From contig JBITNC010000001.1 in assembly GCA_050084985.1 (NCBI GenBank), positions 35,402,001-35,466,000 on the forward strand: a DNA stretch of 64,000 bases. The letters are read 5' to 3'. Source of the stretch: Nageia nagi (Eukaryota > Pinophyta). Numbering within the stretch: the first letter of the stretch is position 1; each line of letters begins with the position of its first letter. The notes below the pieces were generated by a model. That model did not search any database. It was not told the DNA's origin and was given only the letters and a program-made list of their open reading frames with translations. Both the position numbers and the translations under genes were made by a program. Of the stretch, positions 34,700 to 47,345 are shown piece after piece.

Positions 34700-35958
34700 G
34701 ATATTTGCTTAGAAATTCAATCTTAATTATAGGATGAAATAAGCCTACTTTAGAAATAGAACATGAAAAGAAGGTTGAGAAGCATGATGGGTATGTCTTT
34801 GGTCTGATAGGAAGAACAATACTTGGATTGACTAATTCCAAGATCCTCAATTCCTCTTCTCATATTCTTTTGAAATATTATTGGATGTAGAAGTCCTCAA
34901 ATTCATCACTTCCAAGGATCAAGAATCAACAAATTCAAAGCTCAATATTTGCATTAGTTACTAGCCTAAAAATTGAGATGTGAGCTTGCTTAAATAGATT
35001 TCTATGGCATGTAAAATATTGAATTCAAAATCCATATGAATTTCAATCCAATTTGACTTTTATTGATTGATTCTTGATTGGATTTGAATTATATTTCCAT
35101 AGGATTTGATCTAATTTGATTTGAAATAAATTGGGAACATAGTCATTCAATTTTCTTATCTCTTATCTTTTAAGCATGTTTGGAACATAAGCAGTGACTC
35201 ATCAATCTATAACTAGAGTCTTAAATCTTTTTACTTCCTTCTTTGGTGAATCAATAATGATATGGCAAGATGAGGTGTAAATTTTGTTCAACTATTTTCT
35301 TGCAAATAAAAAATATATAAATTATCCATATTAACGTGATAAACATTAATAAACATCAATAATATAAACTAAGCATTTAACCTATTTTAATTAAATATAA
35401 TAACATGACTAATGCCAATTATATTTTAGAAATAAATGAATATGATCAAAATTATAAATAACATGACTAATGTTAATTACAATTTTTAAGTAAAAGACTA
35501 TGATTCAAAATATAATAAACATGACTAATTTTAGTTACCTTTTGACCATAAATGAGTATGATAAAAAATATAATTAATATGATAAATATTGATTATCCTT
35601 TCCAAATGACTAAGTTTAATTACAATTTCCAAGTAATAATTATGATTGGAAATATGTTTAAAATGACTAATGTTAATTGCATTTCTCAAATATAAAGCTA
35701 TGATTGAAACATAATTAATATGATAAATATAAATTATGATTTTCAAGGTAAATGACTATGATAAACAAGCATTTAATATGACTAATAGTAATTGTAAACT
35801 TGACTAGGATAACTAAATAAATGATAATTGATGAAGCATCATTAAATGTAATCAAATTGATAAAGTAAGCTTGACTAATGTTGAATAAAACATGTAAGAT
35901 AATGATAAAATAGGGTTGTTCTAAATGTAGCATATGGTGCTAGATTTGGGTATCTACA
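34700..35958 (-). repeat. Gypsy-1 5' LTR
   Basis: Matches the left copy from about 34725 and ends GGGTATCTACA, i.e. TGTAGATACCC on the - strand. The about 58-bp tandem array inside (35390-35770) has fewer units than in the other LTR. The outer end near 34700 is approximate. Confidence 0.85.
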
Positions 35959-35963
35959 CTGTA

Positions 35964-36363
35964 AAAAACCATCATAGTACCATTCAATTTGCTCATTTTT
36001 AACTTAAGTAATTTTATGCATTTGTCTATATATAACATTAATTCTTGTACATGATCCACCTTCTAAAACATGGAAAAAACCTTATCATGGGTGTTACCAA
36101 TTTCAATGTGTGTAATCTCTCTTTGGTTCATTGCCTTGATGACTTTCACATTCTCCACCGACATCTTGGTAATTCTTCTCTTAGAATCAAACACAATCTT
36201 ATATTCTTTTATTTTTCTCTCACAATACAACACATACTCCCAGATTGAGTTCAACAAGCTCAATATAGAGATCACCTTATTCCAATACTTAGCCTTTATA
36301 TTCTTCAAAACATCAATAGGAGAACTTGATTTTATTGATGCCTATATGCCTTAGGATGGAAGG
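35964..36363 (-). pseudogene. Coiled-coil fragment of the gypsy-3 extra ORF, cut by gypsy-1
   Basis: On the - strand an open stretch (36308-36063) reads YCERKIKEYKIVFDSKRRIT, then MSVENVKVIKAMNQREITHI and GNTHDKVFSMF. After a stop it continues with KVDHVQELMLYIDKCIKLLK to the gypsy-1 border. Charged heptad-like spacing suggests coiled coil. It lies downstream of the other pieces of the same strand's unknown ORF (40974-37900), with a fold-back element and a minisatellite between, and gypsy-1 begins right after it. I do not recognise a family. Confidence 0.5.
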
Positions 36364-36627
36364 TTCTAGGGTTATGAGTAAGAAATTTTGGTGAACTAAA
36401 ATAAATAATATAGTGGTGAATTGATTTCAAAATCTTGGTGATTTAGTCCTAAATTGTTGTAGAAGTAATGTCAATATTTTGAAATTTTAACAAATACAAT
36501 GTAAAAAATGGTGATATTTTTAATAAATATATTTGTAAGAGGAGATTATAAACATACTTGACTTGTGATTGAAGATGGTTGACTTATTATTGAAGATGCA
36601 TGATCTATTATTGAAGTTACAAGTTTC

Positions 36628-37268
36628 TTAAATTTAATTTTAATAATTTATACCAAATATGACCTCTAAATGATGAAATAACTTCACCATTGGATAGATC
36701 TCATCAAGTGCATGCAAAATGAGTGGTCATATGACCCTCTTTTGATCAAAATTGAGCTCTAGAATATGCTTGACATATTTCCTCTAAAGACACTCATCTG
36801 TTCAGATAATGAAGATGTGCATCTTCTTTAAAAAGATGAGTGTCTACTCAAAGAAGATGCATGTCTTCATTGTCTAAGTATATGAACATCTTTAGAGGAA
36901 ATATGTTGAGCATCTTTTAGAGCTTAATTTGGATCCAAAGGGGGTCATGTGACCACTCATTTTGCATGCACTTGACAATATTTATCCAATGGTAAAGTTA
37001 TTTTATCATTTAGAGATCATATTTGGTCTAAATTAATAAAAATAATTTTAATAAATTCATGAAGCTATAGGTTTCTCAAACTTATTTTTATTAATTTAGA
37101 CTAAATATGATATTTAATGATGAAATAACTTAACCATTGGATAGATATTATCAAGTAAATGAGAAATAAGTGGTCACATGACCCCCTTTGGATCAAAATT
37201 GAGCTCTAGAAGTTGCTTGACATCTTGCCTCTAAAGATTCTCATTTGCTCTCATAATGAAGATGCACA
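36628..37268. repeat. Fold-back palindrome with about 200-bp arms plus a third arm
   Basis: The left arm (about 36628-36826) and right arm (about 36853-37056) are inverted copies around a 26-bp loop. Shared words include ACCATTGGATA, GTGCATGCAAAATGAGTGGT and ATTTCCTCTAAAGA. A third copy (about 37080-37268) lies in the orientation of the left arm. Transcribed, the first two arms would fold into a long imperfect hairpin. This looks like a fold-back or MITE-type element followed by half of a second copy. No coding capacity or clear target duplication was seen. Confidence 0.85.
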
Positions 37269-37335
37269 TATTATCTAATAATATCACCACTAATAAAAAT
37301 AAATTTAGTATATTAGTGAAGAGAATATATAAAGA

Positions 37336-37596
37336 GAAGTTGAACATCTACAAGGAGAAGTTGAGCAACTACAAGGAGAAGTCAAGCATCTATAAGGAGA
37401 AGGCAAGCATCTGTAGGGAGAAGTTGAGAGTATGAAGGGAGATGTTGAGTATCCATAGGGAGAATTTAAGTGTCTATAAGGAGAAGTTGAGAATCTACAA
37501 GGAGAAGTTGAGTATCTAAAAGGAGAATTTGAGCATCTATAAGGATAATTCAAGCATTTGCAAGGAGAAGTTGAGCATATGTAGGGAGAAGTCAAG
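37336..37596 (+). repeat. 21-bp minisatellite, 12.4 units, heptad-coding
   Basis: Twelve consecutive units of exactly 21 bp plus a partial one, consensus GAAGTTGAGCATCTACAAGG followed by A. No unit has gained or lost a base. On the + strand the consensus reads EVEHLQG. Stops in about half the units sit mostly where CAA or CAG became TAA or TAG. Confidence 0.9.
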
Positions 37597-37899
37597 TATA
37601 TTTTATATCCATATTTTTTACTTGGAGGATCTAGTACTAGGTGGCAATTTGCTTATGTAAAATAAAAAATTCTATATAATATAGGTGACTTGGTTTGAAT
37701 TTGGTAGGGGTATACTTGGCTAATTGGTATAAAATATACATCAAAGATATAAAATTTTGGCTAGTTGACTAAGAAAAAAAATAAACCTGGCAAAATTAGG
37801 CTACCAAGGCTTGGGGTGATAGGCCTAGAAATAGCAAATTAAAAAAATAAAAATCCTTAAAAATCATGAATTTGCTATAAATCATTGCTATGCATTTCC

Positions 37900-40800
37900 A
37901 TGGAGGAGTCTGATCTTTGCTTTTTAACTTTTCTTCCAACTCAACCTTTATTTTATCAAAAATTATTTATGACTATTTTTATGTCTAGATTATTTTTTAT
38001 ATAGATAGCCTATGTAACCTTCAAATTTTTCTATAGCTTCTTCTTTTCTTCTTCCAAATTCTTGTACTCTATTATTTTCCCTTAAGGCTACCTTTCAAAG
38101 CATCAACTTCCATCTCTAGGGCTTGAATTTGACCATTCTTAATGGTTAATTCTATGCTTTTAGCCTTAATATCCTCCTCTCTTTCTTCTATCACTTTGGC
38201 CATCTTAGAGGATTTTATTGCTTACTATATTTGCTAAATTTTTCTATTTAGGAGGTTGATTTGAGTTACATGGAATTATTCCTTCTTGACTACCATGGCT
38301 TGTAACCTATCTAATTTATCAACCTTCTTCTCAAGCATTGTAATGTTAGCATCCATTAAGATCAATCTTATCCTCATTATTTTTCTCTTATCCATTTGAC
38401 TAATTTTATCTAATCTAAATAGGATGGATATACCCTTAGCACCATCATGTTGTCCAATCTTAGCATCAAGCTATATTGCTGAGATCTCTAATACTTATTT
38501 TTGGATATCAACCATAATGTCTAGTTGGATCTGCCCTTGAATTATTTGTTCTTTTTTATGCTTCTTAGACCACTCCTTGTTGGATTTTTCAATACTATCA
38601 TAGTCAATGGGATGATATGTAGCATCAATTTTATACATAGAAATGGGAGACACCATACTAACAACCATATCTTCATCTTCTAATTTATCATTTATTAAGA
38701 CTATGTGTTGTGGGTTTGTTAGAAGAGAATGAGGGGGTGATGGAATGCCTAGGGTTTGCTTAGATTTACCCTTCACTACTTGTACCTTTGGTATTATCTT
38801 TTGCTTATTCTAAGGTGCCAAGGTCTCTTATTTGGTTAGAATAGCCTTTGGTGAAGGTGTTTTTCTTTGAATTCTTCTTTTATAAATACCTAAAATGGTT
38901 ATGTAGGTTCAAAGTCTTCACTCCCACTATCTTCTAGCTTTCTAATCATTGACTCATCACTCTCTATGGTCAATCCTTGCAGGATCATTTTTTATGGTTG
39001 AGGCCTTTTGGGAGGGTTTCCCCTATCTTTGTTTTCTTTGGGGTCTACTCTAGGGACTTCTTCCTCTTCCATATTATTTTTTTCTTCACTAAAGCCTCTT
39101 CCTTTTCTAGCTTCTTGGCCAGAGCACTATATTTCTTTTCTTATTCTAGTCTTTTATTTTCATATTCCTCTACAAATTTCTTCTCTAGTTGTTTTATATA
39201 AGCCTTTTCTTCCTCCAACATTGGATTTTTATTAATATTTCCCATGATAATAGCTTTCATGGAGGTTGAGAACAATTTATATCCAAGCATGATAGATTAT
39301 TTCTTATGCTTTACTAACAATGCTAGCTCTTGAGAAGTCATTGGCTTCTTAACTTTTAAAGATTTTAAAACCATTTCTACCATCCTAAATTTCTTCGTTT
39401 TAAGCTCTATTGTAATTTCATTCTCATAAGCATCTAATAATGACTTGTCCTATTTATACATCCATTGTAAGACTTATATTTTCTCTCCATATGATCTTGC
39501 ATAAAATATTTCTTCTTATATTCTAGCTAGTTAGAATTATCAAGGCTTTTCTAGAAAGCCTTGGGCAAGCTAATGTCCCTATCTAAAGTAGAGGAATATT
39601 CAATCCTTGTAGTATAATTATTCCTCCATAAGGGTAGGTAAGAAACCTCTAATAAGGCATCTGATAAAAATGTTCCATCCTTAGGGTTGTTACTAAAACT
39701 TTAAAATTTATCCATTGATACTTTGATGATGTTTAGGGCCTTCAAGTTAATAGTTTTCAAGTGAGCTATAAGGACTCCCAAGGGATCATATGGCCAAGAT
39801 ACTATGATTTATTGTAGCTATAGTTTCTCCATCTTAGCTGTTAGGTACTCATAGAAAATTTTTTAAAGGCTTGAATTGAATCAAATCCCAAGGCATAACT
39901 TTATAGGCCCTTCTTCCCTTTTAGAACTCCCCATAAAGTTTCTACATAATCCTTATACCTAGTGACCTCTATCTTGAAAATCCAATTTATCATAAATAAT
40001 GGAAGCTTCATGGGTTTTTCATAGAATCCATTCAAAATTATAACTACATAATTCTTGGTAAAATCCCCCTTATAGAATTTCCCATGCGTTAGATTGATCA
40101 TTTCCTACTTGGACAACCAAGGGTGGACTATGCTAAAAATGAAGTTCAAGGTAGGGTAAATGAAATATTATACAAAGTCGTAATATCAAGTGCTTATGTT
40201 AAGAAGTTTGATCCAATTTTCCACCCTTTAGGGATTCCCATTTTCATCTATTTAATTCAATTGTAGCTCTAGAAAGACCTTTAGATGCTGATGAAGAAGG
40301 AGCCAATAGAGTAGGGAATTGTAGTTATACTCATTTAGCCTATCTTTGTTGGCTAGTATCATGGATACCTTATCTTTCACAAACTCATACCAATCCATAT
40401 AGTAGCTTGGATAATTCTTAATTCCTTTGTATTCCATGGTAACATGCTTTAGTTACACTATTTGAATATCTTTCTCTCTCCATAGCACCATGATCATCAA
40501 AATAAGCCATGATAAGATGAACATGAACCTTGAAATCCTATAGAATTTCTTCTTCTCTATAGTTGGGCTCAAGAAATAAGAATTCAACCACTTTAATAGG
40601 TGTTTATTTATATCTTTCTTATTTAGTTTTACAATAGCTCAAGGATTATTATCATCCAAATTAAAGAATGCCTTATATAGGGTGTAATGGATCAAATCAA
40701 GGATTATGGTTCCTTAGCTATTTTGGACCTTTTTGGGTTTTGGCTTGAGTCAAAGGGGCTAAGGCTTCAACTAGTTCTAGGAATGAGTGGAATCTTTCCC

Positions 40801-40974
40801 ATATGAAAGGTACTATAAAATTGGATTTATACAAGATATTTTATAGGGATTTGGCCTCAAATTTGTAGACTTCATAGGGTTTAACTTTAAAATTTATGTA
40901 GATCAATAACTGGTGTCAAAGAAATTCATGTTCCTATTCCTAACTATGTTATAAGCCATGGAAGACTTACCCAT
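37900..40974 (-). pseudogene. Extra sense ORF of gypsy-3, unknown function, downstream of integrase
   Basis: On the - strand an ATG at 40974-40972 starts MGKSSMAYNIVRNRNMNFF. It is followed in one or another frame by MEYKGIKNYPSYYMDWYEFV (40437), MINLTHGKFYKGDFTKNYVV (40101), LPLFMINWIFKIEVTRYKDY and an acidic/Lys-rich part with long coiled-coil character (about 38780-38060: EKKVDKLDRLQAMVVKKE, then IKNGQIQALEMEVDALKG). The composition is that of a soluble globular domain followed by coiled coil. I recognise no enzyme motif. It is in the same orientation as gag-pol, between integrase and the 3' LTR, so it is a passenger or extra element gene rather than a host gene. Stops and shifts are frequent. 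Confidence 0.55.
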
Positions 40975-41069
40975 TTTGGTAGAAATATATAGATTTGGCT
41001 AGAAGACTTGGGCCCAAAGGCAAGAATCATGGGAGGCTCTAGAAACCCTAGGCTTGTAACTACTCAAAA

Positions 41070-42440
41070 ATGAAAAGGAAAAATGATTAATTCATGGCTC
41101 TTTAGTGGGACTAAAAGAGAAAAAAAGTTATTTAATACCATAATTAATGTAATATTCACCTTGAAAATTGTACAATAGGAAAACCTAATGTTTAAAATAT
41201 ATACAATATTTACATATAATACACATATGTATTTAATGAGTGGTATAAAATTTTAAATGTTGATCATTGATCATGATTGGAAGGATATGACCATCTAATC
41301 CCTCTAACATGAATGTATTCTTCCAAATTTCTTGAACAATAATATACAAGGCCAAACCATAGGGAGTCAAACTTGTGATGATGTCTAGGCTTAGCACAAT
41401 ATTCATCTCATTTAAGCACTAGGTATATAGGCTTGAAAGTGACATCAGATGCATACCTCTTATCAAACCATATTTTAACCATATTATTCCTCTTTTATAT
41501 TTCTATATACAAATTCTCTTAGAGTTTATCAAGGTAGATGAGACCAAACATCCTCACCTACAACAGGTCGATATCATACATCTCATATCTATTAAGTAGC
41601 TACAAGGAAAGAAAATCAATATGAGGTGGTAATATTTATCATTTCCCATATACTAAGATATAAGGAGAATTCTTAATTGATGATTTGTATGTGATTTGGT
41701 CAACCCATAATGCAAGATCAAGTTTTTTGTCCTAGTATTTTTGGTTTTCATCCATTATCCTCTTCAAGATTCTTAATAATTTTTTGTTCATTAATTCAAT
41801 TAATTTGTTACCTTGAGGATATTAATTGGAAGAGGTCTTCCAATAGAGACCATATTTGAGGGAAAATTTTGTAACCTTGGCTCCTAGAAATTTTGAACCA
41901 TTATTAGATATAATAGTTTATGAGATACTAAGCCTTGTGATAATCTTCTCCATAAAAGAGATGATTGTATCTTGATCTTGATGTTTGGAAGCAAAAGCCT
42001 CCATCCATGTTTTAAAATAGTCTATAGCTATCATGATGAACCTATTTCTAGATGAGGACATTGGATTAATTATTCTAATAAAGTCAAGGCCACATTGCTA
42101 GAAAGACTCTTTTGCTATAATAGGATGCAATGGCATGGAAACCATTCTTCTTCATATAAATCTATGGCACTTATCACATTCAATGGTAATTTGAAATGAA
42201 TCTATATACAAGGAAGGAAAATAAAAGCCTTACTGTAATATTTTAGCAATAGTGGTATATCCTGAGTAGTGGTCTCTAGAGAATCCTTAATGAAATTCTT
42301 TTAAAACTTCTTTAACTTTATTTGGATGGATGCACCTCAATAACATTCCATCATGTTTTTTCCATATCGTACATCCTCTATCATGCAATATTTGAGTGCA
42401 TTTAATCTTAATCTCCTCCTTTGAGATACAATAAGTTCAG
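41070..42440 (-). pseudogene. Gypsy-3 integrase relic
   Basis: On the - strand, FQ-CGLDFIRIINPMSSS (near 42100, with stops and shifts) is followed by the strongly matching YFKTWMEAFASKHQDQDT (about 42030-41980). Then come NGSKFLGAKVTKFSLKYGLY (about 41910-41850) and the C-terminal blocks RILKRIMDENQK and MVKIWFDKRYAS, then KPRHHHKFDSLWFG (about 41375-41335). The order is that of a Ty3/gypsy integrase. Reading requires several frame changes. Confidence 0.75.
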
Positions 42441-42549
42441 AAGGGAGTTTACCACTAATAAAGTATGTACAAAATTGAGTTATCCAATTATTTGATTTTT
42501 TTTAGAACTTATGGAAGTTCTTTGTCTTCACTTTAAACTTTGATAATCA

Positions 42550-44000
42550 TAATGCACTCAAAGCTCTGATCTTCTACAAATTGATTACAAAGATATATTC
42601 TATTAATTACTTTGGTTGGATAGATTTCCAAATTATATTACAAAACCTTAGTAATCCATCCAACTCTATTAGAATCCATATCACCTTGCATAATATAACT
42701 TTGGACATCTGGGTGAATAGTAAGAATTATAATCTTATTTTGGAAAATTTAGTGCTTAAACTTGTTAAGGATTTCATTATGGTGAACACTTATTTTTAAA
42801 TGAATCCATACTTTTCTTTAACTTCATGCAAGGTATGGCTAAAGAAGGCTATGGGTTTCTTATCATGTTTGTCTTCATTTTGTGTCAAAATTGTTGCAAT
42901 GCTCTTTTCTACTTCACATGCATATAAGATAAAGTCCTTTGAAATATATATATTATTTAAGATTAGAGTGGACATAATAGATTATTTTATCTATTCAAAA
43001 TCTTATACTCACTTTGAAATCCATTTGAAAGAAACAATATCTTTGAGCAATTCTATTATAGGCTAGATAATTAAAAAAAATATTAAATGGACCTTACAAA
43101 ATTGATTTGACCCAAAATGGCTTGTATATTTTTGATATTAAATAAAATGTAAAGTTTGGAAATGGTTTTTAACCTCTATTTATCTATGGAGAATCCATCC
43201 TTTGAGATTACATGTCCAAGGAACTTCCCTTGCTCAATGAAAAATATAGATTTCTTTGTATTTAATAAAATTCTAAATTCTTGGCATTTTAAAAAAACTT
43301 TTTGAAGATGCTACAAGTGATCCTTATTTTTTTAAAAAAAATAGTAATATCATCTAAGTATACTAGAATAGATTTATTGATTAACTCCTTGAATGCATAA
43401 TCCATTTCCCTTTAAGATGTTGCTTCAACATTTGATAGATCAAATGGCATTTGTTTGAAAGTAAATATACCCCACTTTATAGTGAACATAGTTTTATTCT
43501 AGTCTTCATCCTTTACCAAGATCTAATTATAGCCAAAAGATCCATCAAGAAAATATAATCACTTAGATCTTGCAATAGTATGAAGAATTTATTCCATAGG
43601 AGGCAAAGGGTAGTTATCTTTGAGTGAGGCTTTGTTGCGATTTTGGAAATCCACACACAACCTAATTTTCTAATTCTTCTTCTTGACTGATACTAGATTT
43701 CCCACCTAGGTATAGTGCTTGATAGGATATATGATCTTTTCTTGAAATAAATTTTGGATATCCTATTGCATTATCACCTCTATATTTAGGTTTACTAGCC
43801 TATATTTCTATTGGAAAGGCATTACTCCTTCCTTCAATTAAATGGTGTGTTAAATTAAATCTTTGTTGAACAACTTCAAGTCATCATGGCTCCATGCCAT
43901 GATACCAACAAACTGCTTCATGATTTTATCTATTTTCTAAATATCTTTAAATGAATTGCTTATACCAATTTTAATAGCCTTATTGGGAGCTATCTCCAAC
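42550..44000 (-). pseudogene. Gypsy-3 reverse transcriptase and RNase H relic
   Basis: On the - strand: VCGFPKSQQSLTQR/LPFAS (near 43660-43600) is a shifted form of the CVDFRNLNKA block. Then FKQMPFDLSNVEAT (near 43460) and the polymerase box YLDD (complement of 43349-43360) appear. Next are LKCQEFRI, KKSIFFIEQGKFLGHVISKD and GFSIDKQRLKTI (about 43290-43160), then RNase H text with FILYACEVEKSIATILTQNE and KKPIAFFSHTLHEVKEKYG (about 42930-42800). Shifts and stops are frequent. No second RNase H was recognised before integrase, which distinguishes it from gypsy-2. Confidence 0.8.
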
Positions 44001-44879
44001 TCCTAAAAGTTCTTAGGAATCATAATATTTTCTCTTCTCAATTGATCATCTCTATTGAAGAGATTTTTAAATGTTTTAACACCTTTTAGTAAGGTATTAT
44101 TCCTTAACTATAATATATCTTCTTCCCTAAAAGATTCAACTGGTGACTATTGGTTGTTTGAACATAACAATTGCATTACTAGGAATACATTTATGTCTTC
44201 ATCACTATCAAACATTTACGATGAATATTCATTATCTAGGATAAAAGGCTTGAAAATTAGCTGGATGCCTTTTCTCCTTAGCCAATGATGAGTGGGATCA
44301 AACTTCAAGCCTCTCTAACCTAAGGCATCACCTTCACTATTTTGATCCCTTGGGACTATAGTAAAATTTAGAGCATTGAAAATTTGTAATAGATCCTATA
44401 CTCTATTTCTATATTATTTTAGATAATGATGCTTTGTTGAACATTTATTTATCACTTAGTGGATGACTAGCTCTAAGTCATAAAAAAAAGTTAGACATTT
44501 TATCTTCAACTTGTCCTCTTGTTCTAATCCTAAACACATGGATTTATATTCTACCATGTTATTCATGCAACTCCAAGTTAGATAGAAAGAATATCTCTTT
44601 GTCTCATTAGAAAGGTACTTCAAGATAATCCTAGTAGTAATGCTATTCTTTGACTTTGCTCCATCAAATTACATTATTTATAACTCTAATTCCCTTACTT
44701 CTTGATGGATAAAAACCATAATATTAGTTATCTCTTCAAGAATTACATAATTTCCCATGTCCTTACTATCAATTTATTTGATCATGATTTTAGAAACTAG
44801 ATCTATAGAATCTAATTATGTTTCAATAGCATTAGTTAAGATATCCTACTTACCTATCATGTTTACCTAAGGGATTTGT

Positions 44880-45310
44880 CTATGAGGAATTTTAAATAAG
44901 GATCATTGACAATCTTAAATATTTTATTCTTGAAAGGAATAGTTATGTGTGAATAATCCATGGCTAGGTACCTTCTTAATTTGAAAGTAAACTCTCTTGG
45001 TAGGCACATACCAAACATAGGAGAAAGATCTACAACTTTGACATCCTAGATGATTGAGACTCTAGGATATTTGTGAAGCTTCATTAAAAAATCCTTCATT
45101 ACACCAATGGTTTTTATATTTGTACCATCCAACTAGATAATTATAGGGGAATCCCTAGTGTATGTTAATCCTATGACATCTAATACTTTCTTTGGCATTA
45201 CAGTCATGGCTTTCCAATAATCTATCATATAATTATGTACAATATGCCCTTCTAACTCAAGGGAAATGTAGAAAGTAGGAGGTCTATTTTTACCCATAAC
45301 TAGAAACTTT
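44880..45310 (-). pseudogene. Gypsy-3 aspartic protease relic
   Basis: On the - strand: FYISLELEGHIVHNYMIDYW (near 45270-45210), then VMPKKVLDVIGLTYTRDSPI, IKTIGVMKDFLMKLHKYPRV and PMFGMCLPREFTF, ending at ITIPFKNKIFKI. The block order matches retropepsin-like proteases of gypsy elements with the form LxDSGASxNxMPKKVxxxLGL. The active-site Ser-Gly-Ala after Asp is not preserved (Tyr-Trp-Lys). The domain is dead. Confidence 0.7.
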
Positions 45311-45879
45311 ATATTTGCATCTAGAATATAATTCTAGCTACATCTCATTTAGTATGAATAATGAGTACTATCTTCAATAGGTCAATTTTCCCATGAATGT
45401 GCAAATCATCAAAGATTGATGCTCTTGATCGAATACTCTTCAACTCATCCAAAATGTTATATGGAGAAATGCAATAAAAGCTCTCATCCAAATATTTCCT
45501 TTTATAATATTGAGTTGCTTCTTCTCTTTGGGACCTTATTATAGATGGGTATCCTAATCTCTTAGATGCATTCTCCCTTTCTTAGATTTCTAGGGAAGCA
45601 AAAGGTTGATCCCTAAGCTAATTTTTTGAAACATGCTTTTTGATAAAACTTTATTTATGGTAGTAGATTCATCTAAAGGCCTATTTAATGGTAACTTGGG
45701 ATATGGTACTAATTATGGTTGATTAGAATTAGTTAGGTGATCTACTTCTAGGCTAGGAATTGTCTAGCTATGGATCTAGTTTCACCACTCTATTGGAATA
45801 TTCTAAGAGAATTATGAAATTAGCTTTTGATATTACTTCATCAACATAATAACTAGTTTCAACCCCTCCATTAGTTGAT

Positions 45880-47278
45880 AACATCACCTGATGTTGATAT
45901 ATGGGATAATTATTATGGATATGAAGGTCATCACAATCTCTACACCAATCTTAGTTAGGTGGAGGATTATAAGCCTTAGGGAACATATAAATTCTATCTT
46001 ATTGAGGGGGTTCCTTTTGCTATGATGGTTGATATTTGGTAAGCAAGGTATACCTCTTTTGTTATCCTCCATCATTCCTTCATTCATAATAATATCTCCT
46101 CTAGGCTGATCTCTATTTGGCTATCCTTTGGTTAGAAAGGTCCTCACCAAAGATTTTAATTCAATAATCTTCATTTGATTGGCATTCTCTTACTACTACA
46201 ACTTACTACTAGAGGCATGTGTAGGAAGTGCCAATTGTGGAACATGCATAGGAAAGGTATGTTGAGTTTATAGGGAAGTAAAATTAAGTTGAAGTTATGG
46301 TTTTGGTAGTTGCAACTTAGGTTCTTGAGCTACATGTGGGGGGAATGATTTTGCATTAGAGGTTGCATGGAAGAGGAAGGTGCATATATCATAAATACCC
46401 TAGGAGGAATTTTTTCTATTGAAATGAGGGTATATTCAACTTGTAAAGAGGATTTATAAATATTAGGAAATTATTGAGGACTAATCATCTCAATCTTGGA
46501 TGCTAGATTTGGAGTAATAGCTTTGAGATAAAACATTAAAGCCATGGAAGAGTGTGGTCTCATAGCTAAGGGTATTTTAGCCCTTATCGAATCTAAGGTT
46601 GAAATCATATATATTCTCTATAGGATCTCTCTAAATGAAAGTAAATTAAGACAATGAAGAGTAAGTATTACCAACCTTGTAAAACTCTAGAATTAGAGGT
46701 TCTGTAAGCTAAGCCCATGTGGATATGGAGTTAGGAGGAAGCATTTGGTACTAGTCTAGAACTTTTCCAAAGAGAGACATGGTAAGCAATCTAAGAATCA
46801 CATATTCATGTACTATATTATGTTACTTTTCCATATTTGCAATGTCGTTATAATGCTCATAAGTGGTCTTTCTATAACCATCCTAATGTTGTAAAGATTT
46901 TGTGGCTTGTATGAGAATCTCATGATGATTTACAATATTAAGGGATCCAAAATCACTCCATTATAGATAAACATGAGGTGTGACTTGTTGAGCCATTTGA
47001 ATAGGTTGATTGATCCTATTTCTTATTCTATAAGGAAAAATTAAATTCAATGTAGTGCAGGTCAAAATATGAGTCATGTATATGAGATATTTGAATTTTC
47101 TAACATGCATGTTATCAGATCTTGGGGGATTTACACCACTAGACAATTCTTTGTACTTCTTAGTTTGATACCTTGTTCTCATAATCAATAAAACTGAAAG
47201 GAATGGATCTTGAAGGATATTTTCTTGGTTCAAATATTTATCAAGAAAATCAAGTTTCATCCAACTATCATGATACAA
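45880..47278 (-). pseudogene. gag: Gypsy-3 Gag relic
   Basis: On the - strand the first open stretch (47278-46961) starts MYHDSWMKLDFLDKYLNQEN. The Gag core follows: LTMSLFGKVLD-YQMLPPNSI and SSLSQF/FT-IKRDPIENIYD, with FNLRFDKG (about 46790-46570). The C-terminal part holds a Cys/His cluster, DWCRDCDDLHIHNN (near 45945-45905), in the place of the zinc knuckle. Frames change several times. The open frame begins about 70 bp inside the LTR end at 47346. Confidence 0.7.
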
Positions 47279-47345
47279 GGATCATGCATAATTTAAATAG
47301 GGTATGAGATCATCCCACTAGTTATGCCATAAATAATTATATTAC

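Larger units (their letters stand above)
21060..35958 (-). mobile_element. Ty3/gypsy element gypsy-1, pol-truncated, with antisense PMD-like ORF
   Basis: LTR copies lie at about 21060-24004 (interrupted) and about 34700-35958. Read on the - strand, the 5' LTR is on the right (begins TGTAGATACCC), followed by leader, Gag, protease, a spacer and the start of RT. After that, Pol is missing. The AT-rich interior then carries a PMD-like ORF on the + strand and ends at a purine tract before the 3' LTR. The outer ends on the left of both LTRs are not resolved, and no target duplication was found (CTGTA follows 35958). Confidence 0.8.

Noticed and set aside
37305-37595. 96-codon Cys/Ser/Pro-rich frame on the - strand over the minisatellite
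   Set aside because: It arises because the 21-bp unit happens to be open on that strand (SPYRCST-type repeat); a metallothionein-like or secreted protein reading has no other support.
36628-37596. CRISPR-like repetition
   Set aside because: Arms are inverted and 21-bp units are contiguous without spacers; not a CRISPR array, and the DNA is plant nuclear.
44055-44288. 77-codon + strand frame in gypsy-3
   Set aside because: Shadow of the Pol linker on the - strand; no motif.
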